Below are positions 23,593 through 32,777 of a DNA stretch of 36,913 nucleotides, piece by piece. The stretch covers positions 40,515-77,427 of the forward strand of contig NZ_CP100416.1 of the NCBI RefSeq assembly GCF_026017845.1. Direction: 5' to 3'. Under the pieces are notes generated by a model, which did not search any database, was not told the origin of the DNA, and worked only from the letters and a program-made list of their open reading frames with translations. Source of the stretch: Amycolatopsis mediterranei. GTDB lineage: Bacteria; Actinomycetota; Actinomycetes; Mycobacteriales; Pseudonocardiaceae. Both the position numbers and the translations under genes were made by a program. Every line of letters starts with the position of its first letter. Within the stretch, counting starts at the first letter, position 1.

Positions 23593-24243
23593 ATGCGAGT
23601 CGTCATTGCTGGTGGACACGGTCAGATCGCGCTGCGGCTCGAGCGGCTGCTCGCCGCGCGCGGTGACGAAGCGATCGGCATCATCCGGAATCCCGCCCAC
23701 GCGGCGGATCTCGAGGCCGCCGGCGCTCAAGCCGTCGTGCTCGACCTGGAGAACTCCGATGTGGACGCCGTCGCCGAGGTCCTGAAGGGGGCCGACGCCG
23801 CGGTGTTCGCGGCCGGCGCCGGGCCGGGCAGCGGTACCGCCCGCAAGGACACAGTGGACCGCGGCGCAGCGGCGCTGTTCGCCGAAGCGGCCGAGCGGGC
23901 CGGCGTCCGCCGGCACGTCCAGGTGGGCTCGATCGGGGCCGACAACCCGGAGAACCCCGACGTCAGCGAGGAATTCCGGCACTACCTGCGTGCCAAGCGC
24001 GCGGCGGAGGACGACCTCAAGGCCCGCGACCTCGACTGGACCATCCTCCGGCCGGGTCAGCTCACCGACGACCCCGGCACCGGCCTGGTCCTGCTGGCCG
24101 AGAACACCGGGCGCGGCCCGATCCCGCGCGACGACGTCGCCGCGGTGCTCGTCGCCCTGCTCGAGGCACCGGCTTCGGTGCACCGCACCCTGACGCTGAT
24201 CTCGGGTGAGGCCGCTATCGGCGAGGCGATCTCCGCGCTGTGA
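23593..24243 (+). CDS. NAD(P)-binding atypical SDR (NmrA/YwnB-like)
   Basis: A 216-residue Rossmann protein. The dinucleotide motif is VVIAGGHGQIALRLERLL (GxxGxxx at 7-13), then IGIIRNPAHAADLEAAGAQAVVLDL. VQVGSIGADNPE holds the region of the catalytic Ser, and YLRAKRAAEDDLKARDLDWTILRPGQL has the YxxxK-like positions and the common LRPG end. These proteins act as small reductases, isomerases or redox sensors; the substrate is unknown. The stop overlaps the PRPP-synthetase-like gene by 4 nt (GTGA), so the two are coupled. Confidence 0.87.
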   Translation: MRVVIAGGHGQIALRLERLLAARGDEAIGIIRNPAHAADLEAAGAQAVVLDLENSDVDAVAEVLKGADAAVFAAGAGPGSGTARKDTVDRGAAALFAEAAERAGVRRHVQVGSIGADNPENPDVSEEFRHYLRAKRAAEDDLKARDLDWTILRPGQLTDDPGTGLVLLAENTGRGPIPRDDVAAVLVALLEAPASVHRTLTLISGEAAIGEAISAL

Positions 24244-25190
24244 TCACCCAGGCATCGAGAGAAATCGCCGTCTTCAGCGGCAGCGCGCACCCCGAGCTGG
24301 CCGAAGAGATCTGCGAGCACCTCGGCGTGCCGCTGCGGCCGGTCGAGATCCAGCGGTTCGCCAACGACTGCCTCGAGGTGCAGCTACAGGCGAACTGCCG
24401 CGAGCGAGACGTCTTCATCATCCAGCCGCTGGTCAAACCGGTGCAGGAGCACCTCGTCGAGCTGCTGCTGATGCTCGACGCGGCGCGCGGCGCCTCGGCG
24501 TCCCGCATCACCGCCGTGATGCCGCACTATTCGTACGCGCGCTCCGACAAGAAGGACGCGCCACGCATCTCCATCGGCGGCCGCCTGGTCGCCGACCTGC
24601 TGGTGACCGCGGGGGCGAGCCGCGTGCTCGCCATGACCCTGCACTCGCCGCAGGTCCACGGCTTCTTCAGCGTCCCGGTGGATCACCTGCACGCGCTGCA
24701 GGAGCTGGCCAAGCACTTCCGCCAGTACGACCTTTCGCGCACCACCGTCGTCTCGCCCGACCTGGGCAACGCGAAGGAGGCGTCGCACTTCGCGCGGCTC
24801 CTCGGCGTCCAGGTCGCGGCCGGGGCGAAGGAGCGCTTCCCCGACGACCGCGTCCAGATCACATCGGTGATCGGCGAGGTCACCGGCCGGGACGTGATCG
24901 TGCTCGACGACGAGATCGCCAAGGGCAGCACGGTGCTCGAACTGCTCGACCGGCTGGCCGAGCTGGAGCCGCGCTCGATCCGCGTCGCCTGCACGCACGG
25001 GCTGTTTGCGGCGAAGGCCATCGAGCGCATCGGCAGCCGGCCGGAGGTGCTGGAGATCGTCTGCACCAACACGGTCCCGGTGCCCGAGGAAGAGCGCACC
25101 GAGAAGCTGAAGATCCTTTCGATCGCGCCGGCGATGGCCGAGGCGATCCGCCGGATCCACAACGGCGAATCGGTGTCCGCGCTGTTCTAA
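24240..25190 (+). CDS. Ribose-phosphate pyrophosphokinase (PRPP synthetase) paralogue
   Basis: A 316-residue PRPP synthetase, which makes PRPP from ribose 5-phosphate and ATP. The GTG start overlaps the preceding stop by 4 nt. Conserved parts are AVFSGSAHPELAEEI, VQLQANCRERDVFIIQPL, MPHYSYARSDKK, ISIGGRLVADLLVTAGA, TLHSPQVHGFF, and the catalytic Lys/Arg pair in GAKERF. The PRPP-binding loop reads VLDDEIAKGSTV where most bacterial enzymes have VDDMIDTGGT, and SPDLGNAKEA replaces the usual SPDxGGVxRA. It therefore looks like a diverged second copy; the housekeeping prs of actinobacteria normally sits beside glmU, absent here. Its coupling to a small redox protein suggests a special role. It ends 4 nt inside the convergent oxidase gene. 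Confidence 0.87.
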   Translation: MITQASREIAVFSGSAHPELAEEICEHLGVPLRPVEIQRFANDCLEVQLQANCRERDVFIIQPLVKPVQEHLVELLLMLDAARGASASRITAVMPHYSYARSDKKDAPRISIGGRLVADLLVTAGASRVLAMTLHSPQVHGFFSVPVDHLHALQELAKHFRQYDLSRTTVVSPDLGNAKEASHFARLLGVQVAAGAKERFPDDRVQITSVIGEVTGRDVIVLDDEIAKGSTVLELLDRLAELEPRSIRVACTHGLFAAKAIERIGSRPEVLEIVCTNTVPVPEEERTEKLKILSIAPAMAEAIRRIHNGESVSALF

Positions 25191-26482
25191 GCCGGACCCA
25201 GCACCCGGTCCAGATACGTGTTCGTGAAGACGCCGCTCGGGTCGGTTTCCTTGCGCACGCGCAGGAAGTCGTCGAAGTGCGGGTAGCGCGTGCGGAGGAC
25301 GCCGGCGTCGAGGTCGTGCATCTTGCCCCAGTGCGGGCGGCCGCCGACGGCGCCGGCGATCTTCTCGAACGCGCTGAAGTACTCGCGGTAGGGCATGCCG
25401 ATGAACTGGTGGATGGCGATGTAGGCGGAGTCGCGGCCCTGCGCGGTCGACAGCCAGATGTCGTCGGCGGCGGCGACCCGCACCTCGACCGGGAACATCA
25501 CCGGGTCCTTCAGTGTCGGCACTACAGCGCGTAGTTCGGCCAGCACGTCGAGCACTGATTCACGTGGAACAGCGTATTCCGTTTCGGTGAACCGGACGTC
25601 GCGCGCGGTGACGAAGACGCGGTGCGAGAGGTCGCTGTAGTCGCGCGCGCTCAGGACGTTCGAGGCGAAGCTGCCAAGCGACGGCACGAGCTTCGGCATC
25701 AGCCGGCCGGCCCGGCAGAGCCCGCCGAAGGCGACGTTCTCCATGATCCGGTAGTCGACGAACTCCCGGACCTTGCTGAGCGGCTGCGGCGTCTCGGTCC
25801 GGTTGTTGCGCTTGACCAGTGCGTTCTTGCCGTAGGGGAACCAGTAGAACTCGAAGTGCTCGTTTTCGTCGGCGAAGTCGTGGAAGCCCTCGAGAACCTG
25901 CTCCAGCGGCTCCGGCCGTTCCTGCGCGCGCAGGACGAACGACGGCTCGCACGCGAGCGTCACCGTGGTGAGCACGCCGAGCGCACCGAGCCCGACGCGG
26001 GCAGCGGCGAAGAGGTCGGGCTTTTCTTCGGCCGAACAGGTGACGACCGAGCCGTCCGCGAGGACGAGTTCGAGCGCGACGACCTGGGTGGCGAGGCCGC
26101 CGAGCTTCGCGCCGGTGCCGTGGGTGCCGGTGGAAATCGCGCCGGCGACGGTCTGCGCGTCGATGTCCCCGAGGTTGGTCATGGCCAGCCCGAGCGCGTC
26201 GAGGGCGGCGTTGAGATCGCGCAGCGTGGTGCCGGAGCGGACGGTGACGTGCCCGGTCGCCAGGTCCACCCGCTCGACGCCGGTCCACTGGCGCAGGTCG
26301 AGCGCGTCGGAGTCGGCGGCGGCGATGGCGGTGAAGGAGTGCCCGCTGCCCCAGGGGCGCACGGTGCGGCCGGCCGCCGCGATGCTCGCGACCGTCGCCG
26401 CGATCTCCGCCGTGTCGCGCGGCTGGTGAACGTGTTGGGGCGAGGCGGACACCGTGCCCGCCCAGTTGGTCCACCGGGTCAT
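25187..26482 (-). CDS. D-arabinono-1,4-lactone oxidase-family FAD-linked oxidase
   Basis: A 431-residue flavoprotein of the aldonolactone/alditol oxidase group. The FAD-binding domain (~10-175) shows RPWGSGHSFT, VRSGTTLRDLNAALDALG and GDIDAQTVAGAISTGTHGTG; the C-terminal ALO domain ends with HWGKMHDLD and DPSGVFTNTYLDRVLG, both diagnostic. It oxidises a sugar lactone or polyol with O2 or another acceptor. The usual covalent-FAD His is not where VAO members have it, as HSF occupies that site in GSGHS, so the link cannot be judged by eye. It is divergent from a PLP racemase-fold gene, an association I recall from other actinomycetes. TAG stop overlaps the prs-like stop by 4 nt. Confidence 0.9.
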   Translation of the reverse strand: MTRWTNWAGTVSASPQHVHQPRDTAEIAATVASIAAAGRTVRPWGSGHSFTAIAAADSDALDLRQWTGVERVDLATGHVTVRSGTTLRDLNAALDALGLAMTNLGDIDAQTVAGAISTGTHGTGAKLGGLATQVVALELVLADGSVVTCSAEEKPDLFAAARVGLGALGVLTTVTLACEPSFVLRAQERPEPLEQVLEGFHDFADENEHFEFYWFPYGKNALVKRNNRTETPQPLSKVREFVDYRIMENVAFGGLCRAGRLMPKLVPSLGSFASNVLSARDYSDLSHRVFVTARDVRFTETEYAVPRESVLDVLAELRAVVPTLKDPVMFPVEVRVAAADDIWLSTAQGRDSAYIAIHQFIGMPYREYFSAFEKIAGAVGGRPHWGKMHDLDAGVLRTRYPHFDDFLRVRKETDPSGVFTNTYLDRVLGPA

Positions 26483-26514
26483 GCGCGTGCACCCTTCATC
26501 CAGGAGTGCCCGAA

Positions 26515-26543
26515 ACAGTAAGTGAATAGTATTCGCGTTTCAA
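26515..26543 (-). promoter_or_regulatory. Candidate promoter of the lactone oxidase gene
   Basis: On the minus strand TTGAAA (26538-26543) and TACTGT (26515-26520) are exactly 17 bp apart, 32 nt before the oxidase ATG. Position and spacing fit a sigma70-type promoter. A TACTTT box (26556-26561) on the other strand serves the divergent gene. Confidence 0.5.
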
Positions 26544-26568
26544 GGCTTGTTGTCGTACTTTAGACCTC

Positions 26569-27753
26569 GTGACCGGTGCGACGGAGTACGACTTGGCGAC
26601 CAAGGACCTCGATCCGCCCTTGGCCGTGGTCGACTTGGCGGCGTTCGACGCGAACGCGGCCGACCTCCGCCGCCGCGCGGCCGGCAAGCCGATCCGCGTC
26701 GTCAGCAAGTCGGTCCGCTGCCGCGCGCTGCTGGAGCGGGCGCTGACGATGCCGGGCTTCGAGGGCCTGATGTGCTACTCGCTGGCGGAAGCGGTCTGGC
26801 ACATCGAGCAGGGCACGACCGATGACATCGTCGTCGCCTACCCGACGGCGGACCACGAAGCCCTTCGCCGCCTGGCCACGTCCGACCGCGCCCGCGCGGC
26901 GATCGCGATCATGGTCGATTCCCCCGAGCACCTGGACCTGGTGGACGCGGCCCTCGGCCACGGCCACCCGGAGATCCGGGTGTGCCTGGAACTGGACGCA
27001 TCCTGGCGCCCCTTCCCGGGCATCCACGTCGGCACGCGGCGTTCGCCGGTGTTCACCCCGAAGCAGGCATCGACGTTCGCCCGCCAGATCGTCGCCCGCC
27101 CGGGCTTCCGCCTGGTGGGCGTGATGGCGTACGAGGGCCAGATCGCGGGTCTCGGCGACGCGGCCGGCCACCGCCTCAACCGGGCACTGGTGGGCTGGAT
27201 GCAACGCCGGTCGGCGGCCGAGCTGGCCCGCCGCCGCGGCGAAGCGGTCCGAGCGGTCCAGGCGGTGACGCCCCTGGAGTTCGTCAACGGAGGCGGAACG
27301 GGCAGCCTCGAGACAACGGGCGCCGACGCGGTGGTCACGGAAATCGCGGCGGGCTCGGGCTTGATCGGCCCCACGCTCTTCGACGGTTACACCCGCTTCA
27401 AGCCCCGCCCGGCGGCGCTGTTCGCCCTGCCGGTGGTCCGCCGCCCCACCCGCAACATCGCAACCCTCTTCTCGGGCGGCTACATCGCCTCGGGCCCGAC
27501 GGGCCCTTCCCGCCAGCCGAAGCCGTACTTGCCGAGGGGCTTGAAGTTCCTCGGGTTCGAGGGAGCGGGCGAGGTCCAGACACCGGTGACGGGCCGAGCG
27601 GCGCGAAGCTTGAAACTGGGCGACCGGGTCTGGCTGCGCCACGCCAAGGCGGGCGAGCTGGCCGAGCGGTTCACCCACTACCACCTGGTGCTCGGCGACC
27701 GAGTGGAGCGAACGGTCCCAACCTATCGGGGCGAAAACCAGAACTTCGGCTGA
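26569..27753 (+). CDS. Alanine-racemase-fold PLP enzyme (amino acid deaminase/aldolase type)
   Basis: A 394-residue fold-type III PLP enzyme. The N-terminal barrel starts with LDPPLAVVDLAAFDANAADL, and the cofactor Lys47 lies in RVVSKSVRC. YSLAEAVWHIEQG, RVCLELDASWRP, VGVMAYEGQIAG and VNGGGTGSL (phosphate-binding loop) follow; the C-terminal barrel ends with LRHAKAGELAERFTHYHLV, whose His residues may bind a metal as in D-threonine aldolase and D-serine dehydratase. Relatives are often annotated 'amino acid deaminase/aldolase'. The GTG start has no ribosome site but a TACTTT box ends 7 nt before, suggesting a leaderless message. Substrate unknown. It is divergent from the lactone oxidase gene. 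Confidence 0.85.
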   Translation: MTGATEYDLATKDLDPPLAVVDLAAFDANAADLRRRAAGKPIRVVSKSVRCRALLERALTMPGFEGLMCYSLAEAVWHIEQGTTDDIVVAYPTADHEALRRLATSDRARAAIAIMVDSPEHLDLVDAALGHGHPEIRVCLELDASWRPFPGIHVGTRRSPVFTPKQASTFARQIVARPGFRLVGVMAYEGQIAGLGDAAGHRLNRALVGWMQRRSAAELARRRGEAVRAVQAVTPLEFVNGGGTGSLETTGADAVVTEIAAGSGLIGPTLFDGYTRFKPRPAALFALPVVRRPTRNIATLFSGGYIASGPTGPSRQPKPYLPRGLKFLGFEGAGEVQTPVTGRAARSLKLGDRVWLRHAKAGELAERFTHYHLVLGDRVERTVPTYRGENQNFG

Positions 27754-27888
27754 CGGCGGCTCATCGGACGGGCAGCTGACCCCAACCGCAGTCCGCAACC
27801 CCGCCGGACGACGGGCCTGTGGGGGCCGTCCCCGCCCTCGGAAACTCCCCCACCCTCCCGGGGGGCGTGCCCAAGTCCAGTCTATCGG

Positions 27889-27919
27889 CCCCCACCGACA
27901 ACCCACCCCAAAACCACCC
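27889..27919 (-). other. G-quadruplex-like tract (minus strand)
   Basis: The plus strand here is nearly all C and A. On the minus strand it gives four G runs of 3, 4, 3 and 5 separated by 7, 1 and 8 nt, close to a canonical G-quadruplex pattern. It lies directly beside the DnaA-box-like cluster, in the gap between two convergent genes. Confidence 0.45.
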
Positions 27920-27921
27920 AG

Positions 27922-27964
27922 TTGTCCACAGCTGTGCATACCTGTGGACAACTTCTGTGGACAG
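27922..27964. other. Cluster of three DnaA-box-like nonamers
   Basis: TTGTCCACA (27922-27930), TGTGGACAA (27943-27951) and TGTGGACAG (27956-27964) lie within 43 bp. The first two equal the actinobacterial DnaA-box consensus TTGTCCACA in opposite orientations, and the third differs at one position. The first pair forms a perfect 10-bp inverted repeat with a 10-nt spacer (TTGTCCACAG/CTGTGGACAA). No dnaA, dnaN or rpmH gene is near, so this is not a normal oriC. It could titrate DnaA, or simply be a terminator hairpin between convergent genes, though no T run follows. Confidence 0.55.
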
Positions 27965-28612
27965 CTAGGACCGCTCCCCGAACCGAGCCGCCAAGTACCC
28001 CTTCACCACGTACTTCGCCTCGGCGACGATCTTCTCGTCCCCGCTGGGCTCCTTCCGGAACGCCAGCTTCAACAGCGCATCCGCCACCTCGTTCGCGATC
28101 CCGATCGCGAACCGCAGGTCCTCCACCGGCCGGTCCACCTGGGTCGCCACCAGATCGGTCAGCGAATCCACGATCACCGCGTTGTTGTCGCGCGTCTCGT
28201 CCAGCAGCTGGCGGTCGATGATGTCGCCGAAGTGGACCTTCGAAAATCCCGGCACCGTCCGGTGCATCTCGAGGTAGATGTCGAGGATCGAGTCCACGAC
28301 GTCCCACCAGTGCTCCGGCCCCAGCTGCTTCAGCCGCTCGTTCACCGCGCCCACGAAACGTTCCAGATTCCGTGCGGTGAGCGCCTGGACGACCGCGCGC
28401 TTGTCCGGGAAGAACTGGTACAGCGAACCGACGGCGACGCCGGCCCGCTTGGCGATCAACGTCGTCGTCAGCGCGTCGTAACCTAGCTCGTCGATCAACG
28501 CCGCGCTCGCGTCGAGCATCTGCTCGACCCGCTTCGCGCTTCGCTGCTGGACCGGTTGACGGCGTAAGGGGGTGGCTTCTGCCGGCACCTTCGCGGCCTG
28601 GATGTCGGACAC
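27965..28612 (-). CDS. TetR-family transcriptional regulator
   Basis: A 215-residue TetR-type repressor. The GTG start follows GGAGGAG by ~6 nt. The N-terminal DNA-binding domain (residues ~20-75) has RSAKRVEQMLDASAALIDELG, then LTTTLIAKRAGVAVGSLYQF and FPDKRAVVQAL, a textbook TetR helix-turn-helix. The rest is a helical ligand-binding domain with no recognisable ligand. It is divergent from the beta-glucosidase/MFS operon with an AT-rich palindrome between, so it probably represses that operon, with a sugar or glycoside as inducer. Confidence 0.92.
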   Translation of the reverse strand: MSDIQAAKVPAEATPLRRQPVQQRSAKRVEQMLDASAALIDELGYDALTTTLIAKRAGVAVGSLYQFFPDKRAVVQALTARNLERFVGAVNERLKQLGPEHWWDVVDSILDIYLEMHRTVPGFSKVHFGDIIDRQLLDETRDNNAVIVDSLTDLVATQVDRPVEDLRFAIGIANEVADALLKLAFRKEPSGDEKIVAEAKYVVKGYLAARFGERS

Positions 28613-28686
28613 GGCGCTCCTCCTCGTCTGATCTGGGACTTTATCGTGCCGACGGGCTTCCCCACGGACGAGTGAAGACCTAGTAT

Positions 28687-28701
28687 ATGAGAACTTTTCA
28701 T
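28687..28701. promoter_or_regulatory. Candidate TetR operator
   Basis: ATGAGAACTTTTCAT is a 15-bp pseudo-palindrome broken only at one base pair beside the centre (ATGAnAA-C-TTnTCAT). It is the only AT-rich palindrome in the 130-bp gap between the TetR gene and the beta-glucosidase gene and overlaps the -10-like TAGTAT/ATACTA sequence (28681-28686), where a repressor would block both directions. Confidence 0.55.
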
Positions 28702-28724
28702 GTTCACCCTTACGGGTGCCCTGA

Positions 28725-31311
<2,587 letters not shown>

Positions 31312-31320
31312 GCACAAACA

Positions 31321-31361
31321 CGTGAAGGCCACACCCAGTGCTGCTGGGTGTGGCCTTCACG
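31321..31361 (+). terminator. Strong hairpin terminator after the MFS gene
   Basis: A perfect 18-bp stem (31321-31338 with 31344-31361) and a 5-nt loop begin 10 nt after the MFS stop. The arms begin CGTGAAGGCCACACC. A short GCGTTTC follows. The symmetry would also stop transcription from the other side. Confidence 0.85.
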
Positions 31362-31578
31362 GCGTTTCAGGGATGGAACCGCGGGCCGGTGCCGGTCGGG
31401 GGAGGGGAGTGCAACGGCACCGGCCCGCGGAATTCGAGGGCCGCTCTCAGGCGGGGCGACGGCCGGATCAGACCCTTGATCCAACGCCGTCTTCGATGAT
31501 CAATCTAGCGGGGGATTACCGCCTGGGCTAGGCCTAACGCGGATATTTTTCGATTAATCGCGGTGGGGACCGGGTGGT

Positions 31579-31631
31579 GGCCGAGGACCGGTTCGCGCTG
31601 CTCGGGGGTGCGGGCGAAACGGTCCTCGGCC
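31579..31631 (-). terminator. Hairpin downstream of the zinc-ribbon gene
   Basis: GGCCGAGGACCG... (31579-31596) pairs with 31614-31631 at 17 of 18 positions around a 17-nt loop. It lies ~64 nt after the stop of the minus-strand gene at 31695, a suitable place for a terminator, although no T run follows. Confidence 0.55.
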
Positions 31632-31694
31632 GAGGCGAGTGCCGGCGCGGGTCCGATGGGGCGATCGGCCGGCCGCGGCTCGCCTGTCAGGGGG

Positions 31695-32108
31695 TCAGGC
31701 CGTGACCGCTCGGCGCGGGTTCACGAGCGCGTGGCGACCGGTGGTCTCGGCCGCGGTGGGCGGCGCGGGGTGGGCGGGGACGGGGCTCTTGCGGCGGCCT
31801 TGGAGCCGGCTGTCGGCCGACTGCTGTTGCGGGGCCAGGCCGCCGGCTACCAGGTGTTCGTGCGCGACCTGCCAGACCGAGCACGGCGCCTTGCAGCGGT
31901 GCCACCGGGTCGAGCAGGTCGGGCAGTCACCGCGCTCGTCGGGCTCGTGCATCTTCAGCATCGCGCGCCACGCCTCGGTCAACCGGGGCAGTTCGGAGCG
32001 AGCGACCGAGACGAGCGATTGGGCGTCGGCGCGGTTCGCCAGGTCGGTCAGCATGTCGAGACGCTCCCAGACCGCGTTGCGGAGGACCTGCCCGAGTACC
32101 TGATCCAT
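31695..32108 (-). CDS. Unknown small protein with a Cys/His cluster
   Basis: A 137-residue protein I do not recognise. The N-terminal part is helical (VLGQVLRNAVWERLDMLTDL, ELPRLTEAWRAML). It is followed by a Cys/His cluster, C62-P-T-C65, H70, C72 and C76, which could bind zinc. The C-terminal ~50 residues are Pro/Arg/Ala-rich and look disordered. Twelve nt separate it from the upstream unknown gene, so they form an operon. Both are divergent from the XRE-TPR regulator and may be its targets or partners. Confidence 0.72.
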   Translation of the reverse strand: MDQVLGQVLRNAVWERLDMLTDLANRADAQSLVSVARSELPRLTEAWRAMLKMHEPDERGDCPTCSTRWHRCKAPCSVWQVAHEHLVAGGLAPQQQSADSRLQGRRKSPVPAHPAPPTAAETTGRHALVNPRRAVTA

Positions 32109-32120
32109 GTCAGCTCACCG

Positions 32121-32507
32121 TTACCTTTCCGCCATCTTGGCGGCTTCGTTGAGCGCGGCGCGCAGCTGTCCGAGCTGGCCGGACGTCAGCCGCGCGGTCT
32201 CGCCGGGAGGCGAGACCAGTACCACCTGGTTGTCTTCGACGAACACCGTGACCGCCCGCTCGCGGCTGATGAGGTCGCCGCACTGCACACGCCACACCAG
32301 CTGACCGCCCTCGTAGTGGCGGACGCTCGCGGTGCGGGGGTCGACCGCGGCAGCGGGGGTTACGGGGCGGACGGTGGAGACGGGAGGGACCGTCGCCGGC
32401 CGCACGGCGCGGGTCGCCGTGCCGGCATGTCCCCCTGCGAACGAGTCCACGAACTCCACGCCCTTCTCCGCTCTGTCGAAAGTCTCCGAAGATGCCTTCT
32501 GCAACAT
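32121..32507 (-). CDS. Unknown small protein beside the XRE-TPR regulator
   Basis: A 128-residue protein from ATG 32507 (MLQKASSETFDRAEKG). A frame from TTG 32585 would add 26 residues with little protein-like pattern. Residues 1-55 are low complexity (Thr/Pro/Val-rich). Residues ~60-128 look folded: ASVRHYEGGQLVWRVQCGD, AVTVFVEDNQVVLVSPPGE, then a helix SGQLGQLRAALNEAAKMAE. The beta-rich middle with a C-terminal helix could be a small interaction domain. Function unknown. It is the first gene of a two-gene operon divergent from the regulator. Confidence 0.68.
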   Translation of the reverse strand: MLQKASSETFDRAEKGVEFVDSFAGGHAGTATRAVRPATVPPVSTVRPVTPAAAVDPRTASVRHYEGGQLVWRVQCGDLISRERAVTVFVEDNQVVLVSPPGETARLTSGQLGQLRAALNEAAKMAER

Positions 32508-32709
32508 CGCTTTGTCACAACGCTGCGGTTCTCGTAGCTCTCCGTGATCGCTACCGGTGTGCGGCCGGTGACGGAGATCTGACAACTACAGTGAGGTGAA
32601 ACCGAGTGCGATAGAAGGTGGAATCGGCGTCATAGCGGTGACTGGACTCGGTTCCACGGTAAGCGGTCAGCGGACTTCGCCCGGGCCGATCAGGGCACCA
32701 GTTCGGCTG

Positions 32710-32739
32710 TTCACACGGTTCGCCAGGTTTGCCTACGCT
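32710..32739 (+). promoter_or_regulatory. Candidate promoter of the XRE-TPR gene
   Basis: TTCACA (32710-32715) and TACGCT (32734-32739) are 18 bp apart, 38 nt before the regulator's ATG, which itself has GGAGG about 8 nt upstream. A reasonable sigma70-type promoter. Confidence 0.5.
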
Positions 32740-32777
32740 GTTTTACAGACGCCCGACCGGACAGTGGAGGGGGCGCG

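Larger units (their letters stand above)
31312..31694. other. Gene-free convergent region with three large hairpins
   Basis: Between the MFS gene and the zinc-ribbon-type gene I see no credible gene. It contains the MFS terminator (31321-31361), a perfect 16-bp stem at 31379-31394/31415-31430 whose 20-nt loop is purine-rich (GGGGGAGGGGAG), and an 18-bp stem with one mismatch at 31579-31596/31614-31631. A small AT-rich patch with CGATTAATCG lies at 31551-31560. Confidence 0.7.

Noticed and set aside
27922..27964. Chromosomal replication origin
   Set aside because: Only three boxes, and no dnaA, dnaN, rpmH or AT-rich unwinding region nearby.
31322..31531. A 69-codon plus-strand frame after the MFS gene
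   Set aside because: It starts inside a terminator hairpin and has no ribosome site or protein-like pattern.
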